A program made the translations under genes and the position numbers. The notes below the pieces were generated by a model. It saw nothing but the letters and a program-made list of their open reading frames with translations. It ran no database searches and had not been told where the DNA came from. 64,000 bases of DNA from an uncultured Clostridia bacterium (GTDB taxonomy: Bacteria > Bacillota > Clostridia > Lachnospirales > Anaerotignaceae): assembly GCA_910586765.1 (NCBI GenBank), contig CAJUJJ010000012.1, positions 21,088 to 85,087 of the forward strand, in the 5' to 3' direction. How positions within the stretch are numbered: position 1 is the stretch's first letter; every line of letters begins with the position of its first letter. Of this stretch, positions 51,584-61,300 are shown piece by piece.

Positions 51584-52942
51584 ATGAGAATTATTGTAGT
51601 AGGAGAGGGAAAAGTTGGCAGTACCATTGTAAAGCAATTATCTACAGAAGGACACGATGTTGTTATTATTGACAACGACCCCATTATACTAAAAAATGCA
51701 AGTAACACAATGGACGTTTTTTGTGTAGAAGGAAACGGAGCAAGTTATGCTGTACAACAAAGGGCAGAAGTAGGACGTGCTGATTTACTCATTGCAGCAA
51801 CTTCTGCTGATGAGGTAAATATGCTATGCTGTTTAATAGGAAAAAAACAAGGTGTAAAACACACTATTGCACGTGTCAGAAATCCAGAATATTTTTTTCA
51901 AATGGACGTTATAAAAGAAGAATTAGGTCTTAGTATGACTGTAAATCCAGAATTATTAGCAGCAGATGAAATTGCACGTCTTTTAAAATTTCCTTCTGCT
52001 TTAAAAATAGAAACATTTGCAAAGGGACGTGTAGAACTAATTGAATACAAAATAGCAGAAAACAGTCCTCTTGCAGGTATGCCTCTTTTTGCACTTTACA
52101 AAGAATATCAAGTAAAAGTTTTAATTTGTGCAGTACAAAGAGGCAACGAAGTATACATTCCAGCAGGTGATTTTGTATTACAGTCAGGTGACAAAATCAA
52201 TTTGACTGCCTCCAGAGAAGAAATTGTCGGTTTTTTTAGAGCAATAGGTGTTTTTAGCAACAAAATAAAAAGAGTACTTTTAATAGGAGGCGGACGCATT
52301 GCTTACTATTTAGCAAATCATTTAATTTCAACTGCTCATATGAAAATTAAAATTATCGAAAAAGATTTAAAAAGATGTGAATATCTTTGTGAACACATAC
52401 CAGAAGCTGTTATTATACATGGTGATGGTACAGACAGAGAACTTTTGACAGAAGAAGGACTTGAAAAAACAGATGCTGTTGTTATGCTGACAGGTATGGA
52501 CGAAGAAAACATTGTTGTTTCTATGCTTGCAAAAGCGTGCAAAGTATCCAAAGTGATTGCAAAAGTAAACAGAATTTCTTTTCCAGAAATACTAAATTCA
52601 TTAGAAGTAGACAGCTTTATTTCTCCAAAAAGTATTGCTGCTAACAATATTGTACGCTATGTCAGAGCAATGCAGAATTCTATGGGTAGTAATGTAGAAA
52701 CACTACATATGCTTATAAATGACCAAGTAGAAGCACTAGAATTTCGTGTCAGAAGCGGAGGAGAATTTATAGGTATTCCTCTCAAAGATTTAAAAACAAA
52801 AAAAGGCATACTTATTGCAACCATTGTCAGAAACGGTAAAATTATTATACCTGGAGGAAATGACAGCATAGAAGTAGGCGATGGTGTTATCGTTGTTACA
52901 ACAAATCAACATTTATCTGATTTAAGAGATATATTAGTTTAA
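51584..52942 (+). CDS. trkA: Trk potassium uptake regulator, NAD-binding component
   Basis: This 452-aa protein has two RCK units in tandem: RCK_N (RIIVVGEGKVGSTIVKQLS and RVLLIGGGRIAYYLANHL) each followed by RCK_C. VDLLIAATSADEVNMLCC-like sequence is in the first half. AAGGTGG precedes ATG. It is the cytoplasmic gating partner of TrkH, encoded 26 bp downstream. Confidence 0.95.
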   Translation: MRIIVVGEGKVGSTIVKQLSTEGHDVVIIDNDPIILKNASNTMDVFCVEGNGASYAVQQRAEVGRADLLIAATSADEVNMLCCLIGKKQGVKHTIARVRNPEYFFQMDVIKEELGLSMTVNPELLAADEIARLLKFPSALKIETFAKGRVELIEYKIAENSPLAGMPLFALYKEYQVKVLICAVQRGNEVYIPAGDFVLQSGDKINLTASREEIVGFFRAIGVFSNKIKRVLLIGGGRIAYYLANHLISTAHMKIKIIEKDLKRCEYLCEHIPEAVIIHGDGTDRELLTEEGLEKTDAVVMLTGMDEENIVVSMLAKACKVSKVIAKVNRISFPEILNSLEVDSFISPKSIAANNIVRYVRAMQNSMGSNVETLHMLINDQVEALEFRVRSGGEFIGIPLKDLKTKKGILIATIVRNGKIIIPGGNDSIEVGDGVIVVTTNQHLSDLRDILV

Positions 52943-52968
52943 AAGATATATGATACGAGGTAAATATT

Positions 52969-54420
52969 ATGAATTACAACATGATTATATATATATTAGG
53001 AAATCTTATGAAAGTAGAAGGCTGTCTTATGATTGTACCTTTGTTTATTGCTATTGCAAAAACAGAAAATGCTCCTATGAAGGCATTTATTACTACTATT
53101 GTAATGCTTTTAGGACTTGGTACAGTGCTTACAAGCATTAAATTCAAAAATAAAGACATTTATGCCAGAGAAGGCTTTGTAATTACAGCACTTTCTTGGA
53201 TTGTACTGTCTTTTTTTGGTGCAATGCCTTTTTATTTTTCTGAAACAATACCCTCTTTTGTAGACAGTTTTTTTGAAACAGTATCTGGTTTTACTACCAC
53301 TGGTGCAAGTATACTTACTGTAATAGAAGGTTTACCTCTTTCCATACTATTTTGGAGAAGTTTTACACATTGGATAGGCGGTATGGGGGTACTTGTATTT
53401 TTACTTGCCATTATTCCTATGGGAGGCGACCGCTCTATGTACATTATGAAAGCAGAAGCTCCTGGTCCTTTGGTGGGAAAATTAGTGCCTAAAGTAAAAT
53501 CTACTGCAAAATTATTATATTTAATATATGTCTTTTTAACTATTGCAGAAATGATATTTTTAATTGCAGGAGGTATGCCGCTTTTTGACAGCATTGTTTC
53601 TGCATTTTCTACAGCAGGTACAGGAGGCTACAGCATAAAAAATGCAAGCATTGCTGCATACAACAGTGCTTATATTGAATACATTATTGCCATATTTATG
53701 ATGATATTTGGTATTAACTTTAATTTATTTTATTTACTACTTATGAAAGACTTTATAAATGTTTTTAAAAACGAAGAATTACGATATTATTTAGGTATTA
53801 TTGCTATTGCAACTGTACTCATTACAGCAAACATTGCCTCTATGTATGACAGTATAGAACAAGCATTTCGCAACGCCTTTTTCCAAGTAACTTCACTAAT
53901 TACTACAACTGGATTTATTACAGCAAATTACGAATTATGGCCTGAATTTTCAAAGACAATGTTAATTGTAATTGTTATGATTGGTGCTTGTGGCGGTTCT
54001 ACAGGAGGCGGTTTAAAAGTTTCTCGTCTTGTAATTGTGTTGAAAATGATTACACAAGAACTTAAAAGAATGGTACACCCTCGCTCTGTCAACATTATAA
54101 AATTAGATGGTATGAAAATAGAACAGGAAACAGTAGACAGTGTTACCAGTTTTTTCGTAATATACGTTTTTTTGATATTTGGCAGTTTTATTATTATTTC
54201 TGTAGACAATTTTGATTTTACGACTTCTTTGACTGCTGTTATGACTTGTGTAGGAAATGTTGGTCCTGGTTTAGGTGGTGTTGGCCCAGTAGAAAATTTT
54301 TCTATATTTTCTCCCTTTGTAAAAATAGTATTGTGTATGGATATGCTTCTAGGTAGACTAGAAATATTCCCTCTTGTTATGTTATTTTCTCCTGCCGTTT
54401 GGAAAAAAGGTTTTATGTAA
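52969..54420 (+). CDS. trkH: Trk potassium transporter, membrane component
   Basis: This 483-aa channel-like protein has multiple membrane helices and the four TrkH/KtrB pore loops: TTTGAS, AGTGGYS, ITTTGFI and VGNVGPGLGG. It forms the K+ pathway regulated by TrkA. GAGGTAA upstream is the ribosome site. It is co-transcribed with trkA. Confidence 0.95.
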   Translation: MNYNMIIYILGNLMKVEGCLMIVPLFIAIAKTENAPMKAFITTIVMLLGLGTVLTSIKFKNKDIYAREGFVITALSWIVLSFFGAMPFYFSETIPSFVDSFFETVSGFTTTGASILTVIEGLPLSILFWRSFTHWIGGMGVLVFLLAIIPMGGDRSMYIMKAEAPGPLVGKLVPKVKSTAKLLYLIYVFLTIAEMIFLIAGGMPLFDSIVSAFSTAGTGGYSIKNASIAAYNSAYIEYIIAIFMMIFGINFNLFYLLLMKDFINVFKNEELRYYLGIIAIATVLITANIASMYDSIEQAFRNAFFQVTSLITTTGFITANYELWPEFSKTMLIVIVMIGACGGSTGGGLKVSRLVIVLKMITQELKRMVHPRSVNIIKLDGMKIEQETVDSVTSFFVIYVFLIFGSFIIISVDNFDFTTSLTAVMTCVGNVGPGLGGVGPVENFSIFSPFVKIVLCMDMLLGRLEIFPLVMLFSPAVWKKGFM

Positions 54421-54591
54421 ATTTTTACAGTAAAATTTGTTTATGAAATGTAAGATTTTTAATAAAAAAAATTAATATTTTTATTGTATACTAAATAACA
54501 TACAAAAATTATTGTTTTTTTGAAGTGATTTTCAAAATAATATCGTATTAATTTCAGCGTTATAACATACTAGAAAGGTGAGGAATGTAAC

Positions 54592-56109
54592 ATGAAACAA
54601 AAAATATCGGTACACAAAAAGGGAATTGTAATCGCAATCGTGATTTGTTTAGTGGTAGGAATTGTATACTATAAAAAATCAAATAAAACAAATACAGAAA
54701 TGCCTACAGTCGTAAATACTACTTCTGTACAAAAAGGCGACATAAAAGAAAACATTTCATTAAGGGCAGCATTAGAAGGTACAGAAAGTGCAGAAATTGT
54801 TTCCAGATTACACTACGAAGTATTACAACTCAATGTCAAAGAAGGCGATAGGGTAAAAAAGGGACAAGTGCTTGCTGTATTAGATTCCGATACATTAAAG
54901 GAAGAAATCAAAAGAGCAGAAGACCAATTAGCACTGGCAAAAGTAGAAAGCAGTGAAGCAAGTTCTCGCAGTGCTCAAAATGTAGAACTTGCAAAGGCAC
55001 AATTACAAGACAAACTAAAAGACCAGCAAACAGCATATGAAAAGGCAGTATTAGACAGAGACGAAATCAAAAGAAAATATGATAATATCAAAACATTAGT
55101 AGATGCAGGCATAGAAACAGAAGAAGCTCTTAAGGAGATACAAAATACATATGATACTGCACAACAGGCAGTAGACAGTTATACAGTAGAAAACGGAAAA
55201 GTTGTTGCAACAGAGGCAGATTTAAAAAGTATAGAAAATTCAGCAGACAATTCAGCAGGTTCTCGTGCAAAAAATATTGCTATACTTCAAACAGAATTAA
55301 ACAATAAAAGAAAAGATTTAGAAGAATGTCAAATTGTAAGCCCTATTGACGGTACAATTACGAGGGTAAATATTAAATTAGGAAGATTTGCAGACGATAC
55401 AGATGACGACAAACCTATGTTTGTAGTAGAAAATATCGACCAATTAGAAATGGATATTCTTGTAAGCGAATATGACATAGGAAAAATTGAAGTCGGACAA
55501 ACTGCTACTATTACAGCAGATATATTAAAAGGCGAATTTGTAGAGGGTGTTGTTGACAGAATTTCCCCTACAGGAGAAGAAAAGGCTGGCTCTACAGAAA
55601 GAGTTATTCCTACTACAGTACGTATCACTGGTGATGCAAAAGGACTCATTGCAGGCATCAATGCCAAAGCAGAAATATTGATTTCACAAAGCAATGATAC
55701 ACTAATACTACCTTTAGAATGTTTACAACAAAATGAAGATGGTACAATATCCGTATTACGTGTAAACAGCGAAAATAAAATTGAAGTAATACCCGTTACA
55801 ACAGGTGTAGAAAACGATTTGAATGTAGAAATATTTAGCGATATGCTTCAAGAAGGTGACAACATTGTTGTAACACCAACACCTGACTTAGCAGAAGGAA
55901 CACTTGTTACAACTCCAGAAATGATGCAGCAAATAAACCAAAAAGCTGATGTTGAAAATCCACAAGACAATATTGAAAATAATACTGACGAAAATACAGA
56001 AAATGACACAGAAAACAATGAAGAACAAAATACACAAGACGACACGGAAAACAACGAACAAGACAATGCCGAAAATGCAGACAATACCTCATCAGACAGC
56101 ATAGAATAG
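54592..56109 (+). CDS. HlyD/MacA-type membrane-fusion adaptor with acidic tail
   Basis: This 505-aa protein has one N-terminal signal-anchor helix (GIVIAIVICLVVGIVYY), a biotinyl-lipoyl/HlyD barrel (VKKGQVLAVLD), a long helical hairpin (about 105-230), a beta-barrel (GTITRVNIKLGRFADDTDDDK), and an Asn/Asp/Glu-rich tail (about 455-505). GAGGAATGTAAC precedes the ATG. It forms an exporter with the next two genes (5 bp gap). Such MacA-like adaptors in Gram-positives act with MacB for antimicrobial peptide or lipid export. The acidic tail is unusual and may bind Ca2+ or bridge the wall. Confidence 0.9.
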   Translation: MKQKISVHKKGIVIAIVICLVVGIVYYKKSNKTNTEMPTVVNTTSVQKGDIKENISLRAALEGTESAEIVSRLHYEVLQLNVKEGDRVKKGQVLAVLDSDTLKEEIKRAEDQLALAKVESSEASSRSAQNVELAKAQLQDKLKDQQTAYEKAVLDRDEIKRKYDNIKTLVDAGIETEEALKEIQNTYDTAQQAVDSYTVENGKVVATEADLKSIENSADNSAGSRAKNIAILQTELNNKRKDLEECQIVSPIDGTITRVNIKLGRFADDTDDDKPMFVVENIDQLEMDILVSEYDIGKIEVGQTATITADILKGEFVEGVVDRISPTGEEKAGSTERVIPTTVRITGDAKGLIAGINAKAEILISQSNDTLILPLECLQQNEDGTISVLRVNSENKIEVIPVTTGVENDLNVEIFSDMLQEGDNIVVTPTPDLAEGTLVTTPEMMQQINQKADVENPQDNIENNTDENTENDTENNEEQNTQDDTENNEQDNAENADNTSSDSIE

Positions 56110-56122
56110 GCAGGTGTATGAT

Positions 56123-56818
56123 ATGAATGAAATTATCAAAATACAGGATTTAGATAAAATATATGATACTGGTGCAATACAAGTTCATGCACTCAAAAAA
56201 ATCAATTTATCTATTACACAGGGAGAATATGTTGCCATTATGGGACAATCTGGTTCTGGAAAATCTACACTAATGAATATATTAGGCTGTTTAGACAGAC
56301 CGACAGACGGACATTATTATTTAGATGGCATTGAAGTAGGGAAATTATCTGAAAATAAATTATCACTTGTCAGAAATAAAAAAATTGGTTTTGTATTTCA
56401 GTCTTTCCATTTAATTCCTAGAACTTCCGCTATAAAAAATGTGGAATTACCTATGATATACGGCAAAGTGTCAACAAGAAAAAGACATCAAAGGGCGAAA
56501 GAACTTTTATGCAAAGTGGGACTTGAAAAAAGATTAAACCATTTACCACAAGAACTTTCTGGAGGACAAAGGCAAAGAGTTGCGATTGCAAGAGCACTCG
56601 CCAATGACCCCCCTATTATACTCGCTGACGAACCCACAGGAAATTTAGACACTGCTTCCTCTGTAGAAATTATGGAATTATTTACAGAATTAAACAAAGA
56701 AGGTGTCACTGTTATTATCGTTACACATGAAGATGACATTGCAGAATTTACAAACAGAGTGATACGATTTAAAGATGGGCAAATTATGAGCGATGTTAGA
56801 AAGGGGGAAAATACATAA
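56123..56818 (+). CDS. ABC transporter ATPase, MacB/LolD type
   Basis: This 231-aa ATPase starts at ATG 56123, since GCAGGTG is best spaced to it. Walker A GQSGSGKST, Q-loop VFQSFHLIP, signature LSGGQRQR, Walker B ILADEPTGNLD and switch His in VTHEDD are intact. It overlaps the permease gene by one base (TAATG) and follows the adaptor by 13 bp. It powers the tripartite-like MacAB exporter. Confidence 0.95.
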   Translation: MNEIIKIQDLDKIYDTGAIQVHALKKINLSITQGEYVAIMGQSGSGKSTLMNILGCLDRPTDGHYYLDGIEVGKLSENKLSLVRNKKIGFVFQSFHLIPRTSAIKNVELPMIYGKVSTRKRHQRAKELLCKVGLEKRLNHLPQELSGGQRQRVAIARALANDPPIILADEPTGNLDTASSVEIMELFTELNKEGVTVIIVTHEDDIAEFTNRVIRFKDGQIMSDVRKGENT

Positions 56819-58050
56819 TGCTTTTATGGGAAAATATGAAACTAGCATTGACAGCAATCAGAGTAAACAAAATGCGTTCTTTTCTGACAATGCTTGGTAT
56901 GATTATAGGCATCAGTTCTGTTATCGCTATTGTTTCTATTGGTGATACTATGAGAGAAATGTTTGTAAAAGAATATGAAGGTGCTGGATTAAATAGAATC
57001 GTATGCTATGTTATGAAATTTGATGGATATTATTATTATAGTGAAATGATTACTACTGACCAGTTTGAACAAATAGAAACTGTCTTTGCTGATGATATAG
57101 CATATATTGACACAGCACAAGGTGCAAAAATTACAGGTATGAATGGCAGAAAAAGTTATGAAATTAGAGCAACTGGTGTAAGAGGCGGTTATGATAAAGT
57201 GCAAACTGTAGACATGATTGCTGGCAGAATGATAACTGATAGAGATTATGAAGGTAAAAAAAATAATATTGTATTAGAAGAAGCTACTGCAATAGAATTA
57301 TTTGGTACTTCTGATGTTGTTGGAAAAACATTAAAAGTCAAATATCCTTCCACAGACAACTCTGGAGATATGATAGATGATTTTAACATTATAGGTGTTT
57401 ATAGAAACAGTCAATCTGCACTTATGAAATTATTAGGTGGTTCTGACAACAGTAGAGGTCTTGCTTATTTACCTGAAAGTATATTATACGACATCAATAT
57501 CATTGGTGCGTGGGATATTAATATGTATCTTTCTGACGATGTTTCTGCTAATTTTCAAACGCAATTTACAAACTATTTATCAAGAATAACAAACTCTAAA
57601 CCAGAAGATATTAGAATTAATTCTGTAAAAGAACAAATGGGAGCTGTAGATAGTATGCTAGGAACACTTTCCATAGCAGTAGGAGCGATTGCAGCGATTT
57701 CACTTGTAGTAGGTGGTATAGGCATTATGAATATTATGCTTGTTTCTGTTACAGAAAGAACAAGAGAAATTGGTATCAGAAAAGCTCTCGGTGCAAGAAC
57801 AGGAGATGTTTTGACACAATTTTTAATTGAATCTGCTGTCATTTCTTTGGTAGGCGGCATTATTGGTGCGAGTTTAGGTGCTGGTATTGTCATTGCAGGC
57901 GGTATTGCACTAGGCGTTGAAGTTGTTGTAAAACCTTCTGTTATGCTTATGGCGTTTGCATTTTCTGCATTGGTGGGTATTTTCTTTGGTTTATATCCTG
58001 CTAGAAAAGCTGCAAAATCTGACCCTATCACCGCATTGCGTTATGAATAA
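56818..58050 (+). CDS. MacB-type ABC permease
   Basis: This 410-aa permease has an N-terminal helix (MRSFLTMLGMIIGISSVIAIVSI), a MacB periplasmic core domain (about 50-265) and three C-terminal helices in an FtsX domain (MNIMLVSVTERTREIGIRKALGARTGD). It completes an adaptor-ATPase-permease operon. Cargo unknown; MacB-like pumps move macrolides, peptides or lipoproteins. Confidence 0.93.
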   Translation: MLLWENMKLALTAIRVNKMRSFLTMLGMIIGISSVIAIVSIGDTMREMFVKEYEGAGLNRIVCYVMKFDGYYYYSEMITTDQFEQIETVFADDIAYIDTAQGAKITGMNGRKSYEIRATGVRGGYDKVQTVDMIAGRMITDRDYEGKKNNIVLEEATAIELFGTSDVVGKTLKVKYPSTDNSGDMIDDFNIIGVYRNSQSALMKLLGGSDNSRGLAYLPESILYDINIIGAWDINMYLSDDVSANFQTQFTNYLSRITNSKPEDIRINSVKEQMGAVDSMLGTLSIAVGAIAAISLVVGGIGIMNIMLVSVTERTREIGIRKALGARTGDVLTQFLIESAVISLVGGIIGASLGAGIVIAGGIALGVEVVVKPSVMLMAFAFSALVGIFFGLYPARKAAKSDPITALRYE

Positions 58051-58058
58051 AATAAAAA

Positions 58059-58100
58059 TAATAATAAAGGTAGTGCTCATGTCACTACCTTTATTATTTT
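58059..58100 (+). terminator. Intrinsic terminator after the MacAB-type operon
   Basis: AATAATAAAGGTAGTG pairs with CACTACCTTTATTATT over a seven-base loop, followed by TT. Confidence 0.88.
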
Positions 58101-58110
58101 ATAAATATGT

Positions 58111-58157
58111 TATTTTGTTAACAAAATATTGACTTTCTGTTTAAAATAAACTATAAT
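58111..58157 (+). promoter_or_regulatory. Promoter of the GGDEF gene with upstream palindrome
   Basis: TATTTTGTTAACAAAATA, an 18-bp perfect palindrome (58111-58128), directly precedes TTGACT (58129-58134), a 17-bp spacer and TATAAT (58152-58157). This is a typical upstream activator or repressor site. Confidence 0.55.
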
Positions 58158-58333
58158 TAACAAACTACCTTTCGTAATTATATAAAAATAACAACAATTT
58201 TATTGAACTATTACAATATAAAATGATACAATTTAACAAATAATTACTCATTTTTGTTATAAATTTAATAGAATCGTACAAATGTAAAAACACAAAATGA
58301 TATTGTAATAAATTATTAGAAAGAGGTATTTAT

Positions 58334-59713
58334 ATGAAAGTAACAAAAAATCCATGGAACATATCCTATTTTGACCGTTATTCTTTTGGTGTTCTTATTG
58401 CCATTGAACTTTTAATGTCATTTACTTTTTTAGGATACATTCATATATCGCCTATTTCTGTTACAATAGCATATCTTCCTATATTAGTAGCAGGTTGTCT
58501 TTTCGGTTCTTTGCAATCTGTTATTATTGCATTTATATTTGGACTTTCTAGTATGTACAAAGCCTCTGCCTCCTATGTTATGCCCTCTGATGCAGTATTT
58601 TCTCCTCTTTTAAGCGGCTCTCCTATCAGCAGCCTTTTTTTGAGTATTGGAATAAGAATGATTTTCGGATTACTTGTAGGAATTGCTTTTACATCTGTGA
58701 GAAAAAGAAAACACTATCGTATATGGATAGGAGTAATCTCTGCTATTGCACCAAAAATACATTCTTTGCTTGTTTATACTACAATGGGTATATTATTTCC
58801 AGAACTTGGTTATAACTATAGTTCAGCATTTCATTGGAATTTGAATAATACAGTCTTTACTATCATATGCGTTATTGTTGTTGAATTATTGTGGGCAATC
58901 TATCAAAGTGATACTATACAAAACATCAAATGCTATATTGACCAATCTATTAATAATCCTTATGCTTCAGGAAAAATGAATTTATTTTTTACTGCATTTG
59001 AATTTTTTATGTTATGTATGGCAATTTTTGCAGCAATCTATTTTTCTGAAAGAGGATATTATATGCTTAAATGGCATGGTATAGAAGTATCCAATGTTAT
59101 TTCTGCTGATTTATTGCTTTTACAAATACAATTTTTAATTTCTTTATTTTCATTAAATATTATTTCAGTTATTTTGTTGGTTGCTATTTATAAATATATG
59201 TCATACAAAGAATATAAGGGAGAAATAGATGAATTGACTGGTATAATGGGAAGAAGAATGTTTCTTTACCATTGTGACAAAGCACAAAAAACAAATCATA
59301 CGGATTTAGAAAAAACAGGGTGGTTTTTGTTTGTAGATGCGGATTATTTTAAATCAATTAATGACACTTTTGGTCACCCCACAGGTGATAAAGTTTTAAA
59401 ATCAATTGCAATAAATTTACAAAATACTTTTGGAGAATATGGTAAAGTAGGAAGAATAGGTGGAGATGAATTTGCTGTTATCATTGAAAAAACAATGTCA
59501 GAACAAGAACTAAAACAACGACTAGAACAATTTCTTAATGTTATCTCTGATACATTGCCTAACAGAAAAGTTAGTTGCAGTATAGGTGCATATCAATTTG
59601 TTTTTCCTCAAGACGTCAAACATTTATTGTCAGAAACAGATGACGTATTGTATAAGGCAAAAGAAAATGGACGTGCTTGTTATGTCACAAAGACATATAC
59701 TCCCAATGAATAA
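58334..59713 (+). CDS. Membrane diguanylate cyclase (GGDEF) with a transporter-like N-terminal domain
   Basis: This 459-aa protein has six or more N-terminal membrane helices (about 12-290), in part resembling ECF S-component folds (ITIAYLPILVAGCLFGSLQSVIIAFIFG), then a GGDEF domain (about 300-455) with FVDADYFKSINDTFGHPTGD and an intact GRIGGDEFAV. No I-site RxxD is seen before GGDEF, so product inhibition may be absent. It likely makes c-di-GMP in response to a membrane-sensed signal, perhaps a small ligand bound by the transporter-like domain. GAAAGAGG precedes the ATG. Confidence 0.88.
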   Translation: MKVTKNPWNISYFDRYSFGVLIAIELLMSFTFLGYIHISPISVTIAYLPILVAGCLFGSLQSVIIAFIFGLSSMYKASASYVMPSDAVFSPLLSGSPISSLFLSIGIRMIFGLLVGIAFTSVRKRKHYRIWIGVISAIAPKIHSLLVYTTMGILFPELGYNYSSAFHWNLNNTVFTIICVIVVELLWAIYQSDTIQNIKCYIDQSINNPYASGKMNLFFTAFEFFMLCMAIFAAIYFSERGYYMLKWHGIEVSNVISADLLLLQIQFLISLFSLNIISVILLVAIYKYMSYKEYKGEIDELTGIMGRRMFLYHCDKAQKTNHTDLEKTGWFLFVDADYFKSINDTFGHPTGDKVLKSIAINLQNTFGEYGKVGRIGGDEFAVIIEKTMSEQELKQRLEQFLNVISDTLPNRKVSCSIGAYQFVFPQDVKHLLSETDDVLYKAKENGRACYVTKTYTPNE

Positions 59714-59998
59714 CAAACATTGTATTTTATAAAACTGCTATAATAACTTTAATATCATAGGAAATGAGGCAATCACATATATCTTTCTTATTTGTATGTC
59801 TGAACTGACTGCTCTTTATTCTATTTGTCTAAACTATACTCTAGACAAAATTATACTATATTTAAAAAGTATATTAGTATTTTAGATTTTAATTTGTTTC
59901 AGAATGCTGATAAACAAATTTATCTATAGTGATATTGCAATAATATGTTTATTTTTGCTTAGAGAGTATGCTATACTTTTTATATGTTCTTAATAGAG

Positions 59999-60077
59999 TG
60001 GTTACAAGTGGTTACTGGTTACATTTTACATACTCTTTGTTTGTTCTTATATTAGCATATCATAATCTATCCTTCAA
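59999..60077 (-). repeat. Promoter-plus-GGTTAC-repeat leader, copy 1
   Basis: Read on the minus strand: -35 TTGAAG, 17-bp spacer, extended -10 TGCTAATAT (promoter 60049-60077), then a 25-bp block (59999-60023) with three GTAACC motifs separated by four and one bases (GTAACC-A-GTAACC-ACTT-GTAACC). The 25-bp block is identical in copy 2 at 63335-63359; the promoter part is diverged but aligned. No ORF follows this copy. Confidence 0.6.
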
Positions 60078-60091
60078 TACCCTCTTTATAT

Positions 60092-60127
60092 AAAAAAAGG
60101 AGGCATCACAAAGAATACCTCCTTTTC
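60092..60127. terminator. Terminator-like hairpin
   Basis: AAAAGGAGG pairs with CCTCCTTTT across a 14-nt loop, with A- and T-rich flanks that would work on either strand. Confidence 0.65.
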
Positions 60128-60197
60128 TCATTTCATACCATCATATTTATAGTAAAACTGTAGTAATATATGATATGAAACAGTTCTAAAAACAATA

Positions 60198-60326
60198 TTA
60201 TGCCTGCTGTAAAGCCTTATCTTTCAATCTTCTTTCTTCAATAGCTTTTTTCGCTATCATGTCCTTTACCTTTTTAGTATTGCACCTTTTTGTTGTAGTA
60301 TATACCCCTAAAAAATCCTGTTTTAT
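60198..60326 (-). pseudogene. C-terminal gene fragment
   Basis: An open minus-strand frame with no usable start codon before an internal ATG at 60260 reads KQDFLGVYTTTKRCN then KKVKDMIAKKAIEERRLKDK and ends at TAA. It appears to be the tail of a mobile-element gene. Family unknown; it could also be a 20-aa peptide from ATG 60260, which has AAAGGTAAAGG upstream. Confidence 0.35.
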
Positions 60327-60411
60327 CCCTTTTTATATTTTACCATTTTCTATATAGCACCTTATTATTACAATCAATATTATCGTATTTATAGTAAAAT
60401 TGTAGTATATC

Positions 60412-60911
60412 TTAGTTACTAAATTCTCCAGCCTTTTTTAAAACTTCTTGATACAAGTTCAATGATATTCTATATCCTTTTTCTATCAATTTATCTATTT
60501 CCTCTTTAACCTCTAAAATATATCCTTTTTTTTTGCTATTAATAAAATCCCCATAATCCCTAGTGTCTTTAAATACATAGAATTTGCCATAATTCTCGCT
60601 GACCTATCATCTATAATAACATGTTTTATTTTTAGTTCTTTTGCTGATACGATAACCTCTAATTCTCCTGTATGCAATCTCCCATACAATTAATATACTA
60701 AATCACGATTTTTTATATGATATATCTCTATATTATGTTCTTCTAATGCTTTTGTTAATTCTTTTACTCCAGTTTTATTGGTTTTCGCATTTTGTATTTC
60801 CAAATATACCTCATTTGGTATGATAACTTTATCAAAAAGCAACCATAATAACTCTAATCTATTGATTGCAGATAAACCAATAATAGGGTTTGTATTACAT
60901 ATCACATTCAT
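60412..60911 (-). pseudogene. DUF3368 PIN-like toxin, interrupted by stop and frameshift
   Basis: The minus-strand gene starts MNVICNTNPIIGLSAINRLE, a PIN-like nuclease N-terminus with the early Asp replaced by Asn. An in-frame TAA follows residue 73 (DLVY). The same frame continues with LHTGELEVIVSAKELK, VIIDDRSARIMA and LKTLGIMGILLIA, then shifts by one base in a run of nine A (60526-60534), after which a GYILEVKEEIDKLIEKGYR frame runs to TAA at 60412. The whole matches a full-length DUF3368 protein. The toxin is broken twice while the cognate antitoxin gene is intact. Confidence 0.82.
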
Positions 60912-60924
60912 ATCTTTTCATTTC

Positions 60925-61185
60925 CTATCTCATATCATTCAAAAAAGCATCATCTAATTGCACAGCAAATTTGTCATATTCTCCCCATGGAATATTATTA
61001 TTATTTAAAATTTCCATAAAATCTCCTTCTGCCATTTCTGTTATATTCGCTGCTCTGCCTAAAGAAACTGCTCTACTTGTAAACAATGCTGTAGCAATCG
61101 CAATTTTTATATTCATGTTAGATGACTTGCTTTTTCCTAAATCTTCCAGTAGTTCATAAACATCATTATCCAAATCAATACGCAT
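60925..61185 (-). CDS. UPF0175-family antitoxin
   Basis: This 86-aa protein starts at ATG 61185 (MRIDLDNDVYELLED), with AGGTAGGTG upstream; an earlier GTG overlaps that site. It has a UPF0175 fold pattern: KIAIATALFTSRAVSLGRAANITEMAEGDFMEILNNNNIP. It lies 13 bp ahead of the DUF3368 toxin gene in the standard UPF0175-DUF3368 module. It probably neutralised the now broken toxin and autoregulated the operon. It is intact by reading frame. Confidence 0.82.
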   Translation of the reverse strand: MRIDLDNDVYELLEDLGKSKSSNMNIKIAIATALFTSRAVSLGRAANITEMAEGDFMEILNNNNIPWGEYDKFAVQLDDAFLNDMR

Positions 61186-61258
61186 AATCGTTTGCACCTA
61201 CCTTATCAATATTATATTTTTATTATATCTATTTTATTTTTATTTGTAAACTCTACAC

Positions 61259-61292
61259 AAAAAAAATCCTACTGCAATAAAACAATAGGATT
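61259..61292 (-). terminator. Terminator after the integrase gene
   Basis: On the minus strand AATCCTA and TAGGATT flank a 14-nt loop and run into eight T residues. Confidence 0.7.
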
Positions 61293-61300
61293 CTATTCAC

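Larger units (their letters stand above)
59714..60411. other. Long non-coding stretch at the left end of the mobile element
   Basis: No intact gene is seen. It holds a hairpin pair (TTTGTCT/AGACAAA, 59824-59850), promoter/leader copy 1 (59999-60077), a terminator-like hairpin (60092-60127), a gene-fragment frame on the minus strand (60198-60326, ending KAIEERRLKDKALQQA) and a repeat of about 25 bp (ATTTATAGTAAAA core) at 60143-60169 and 60385-60410. The mix indicates a decayed element end. Confidence 0.6.
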
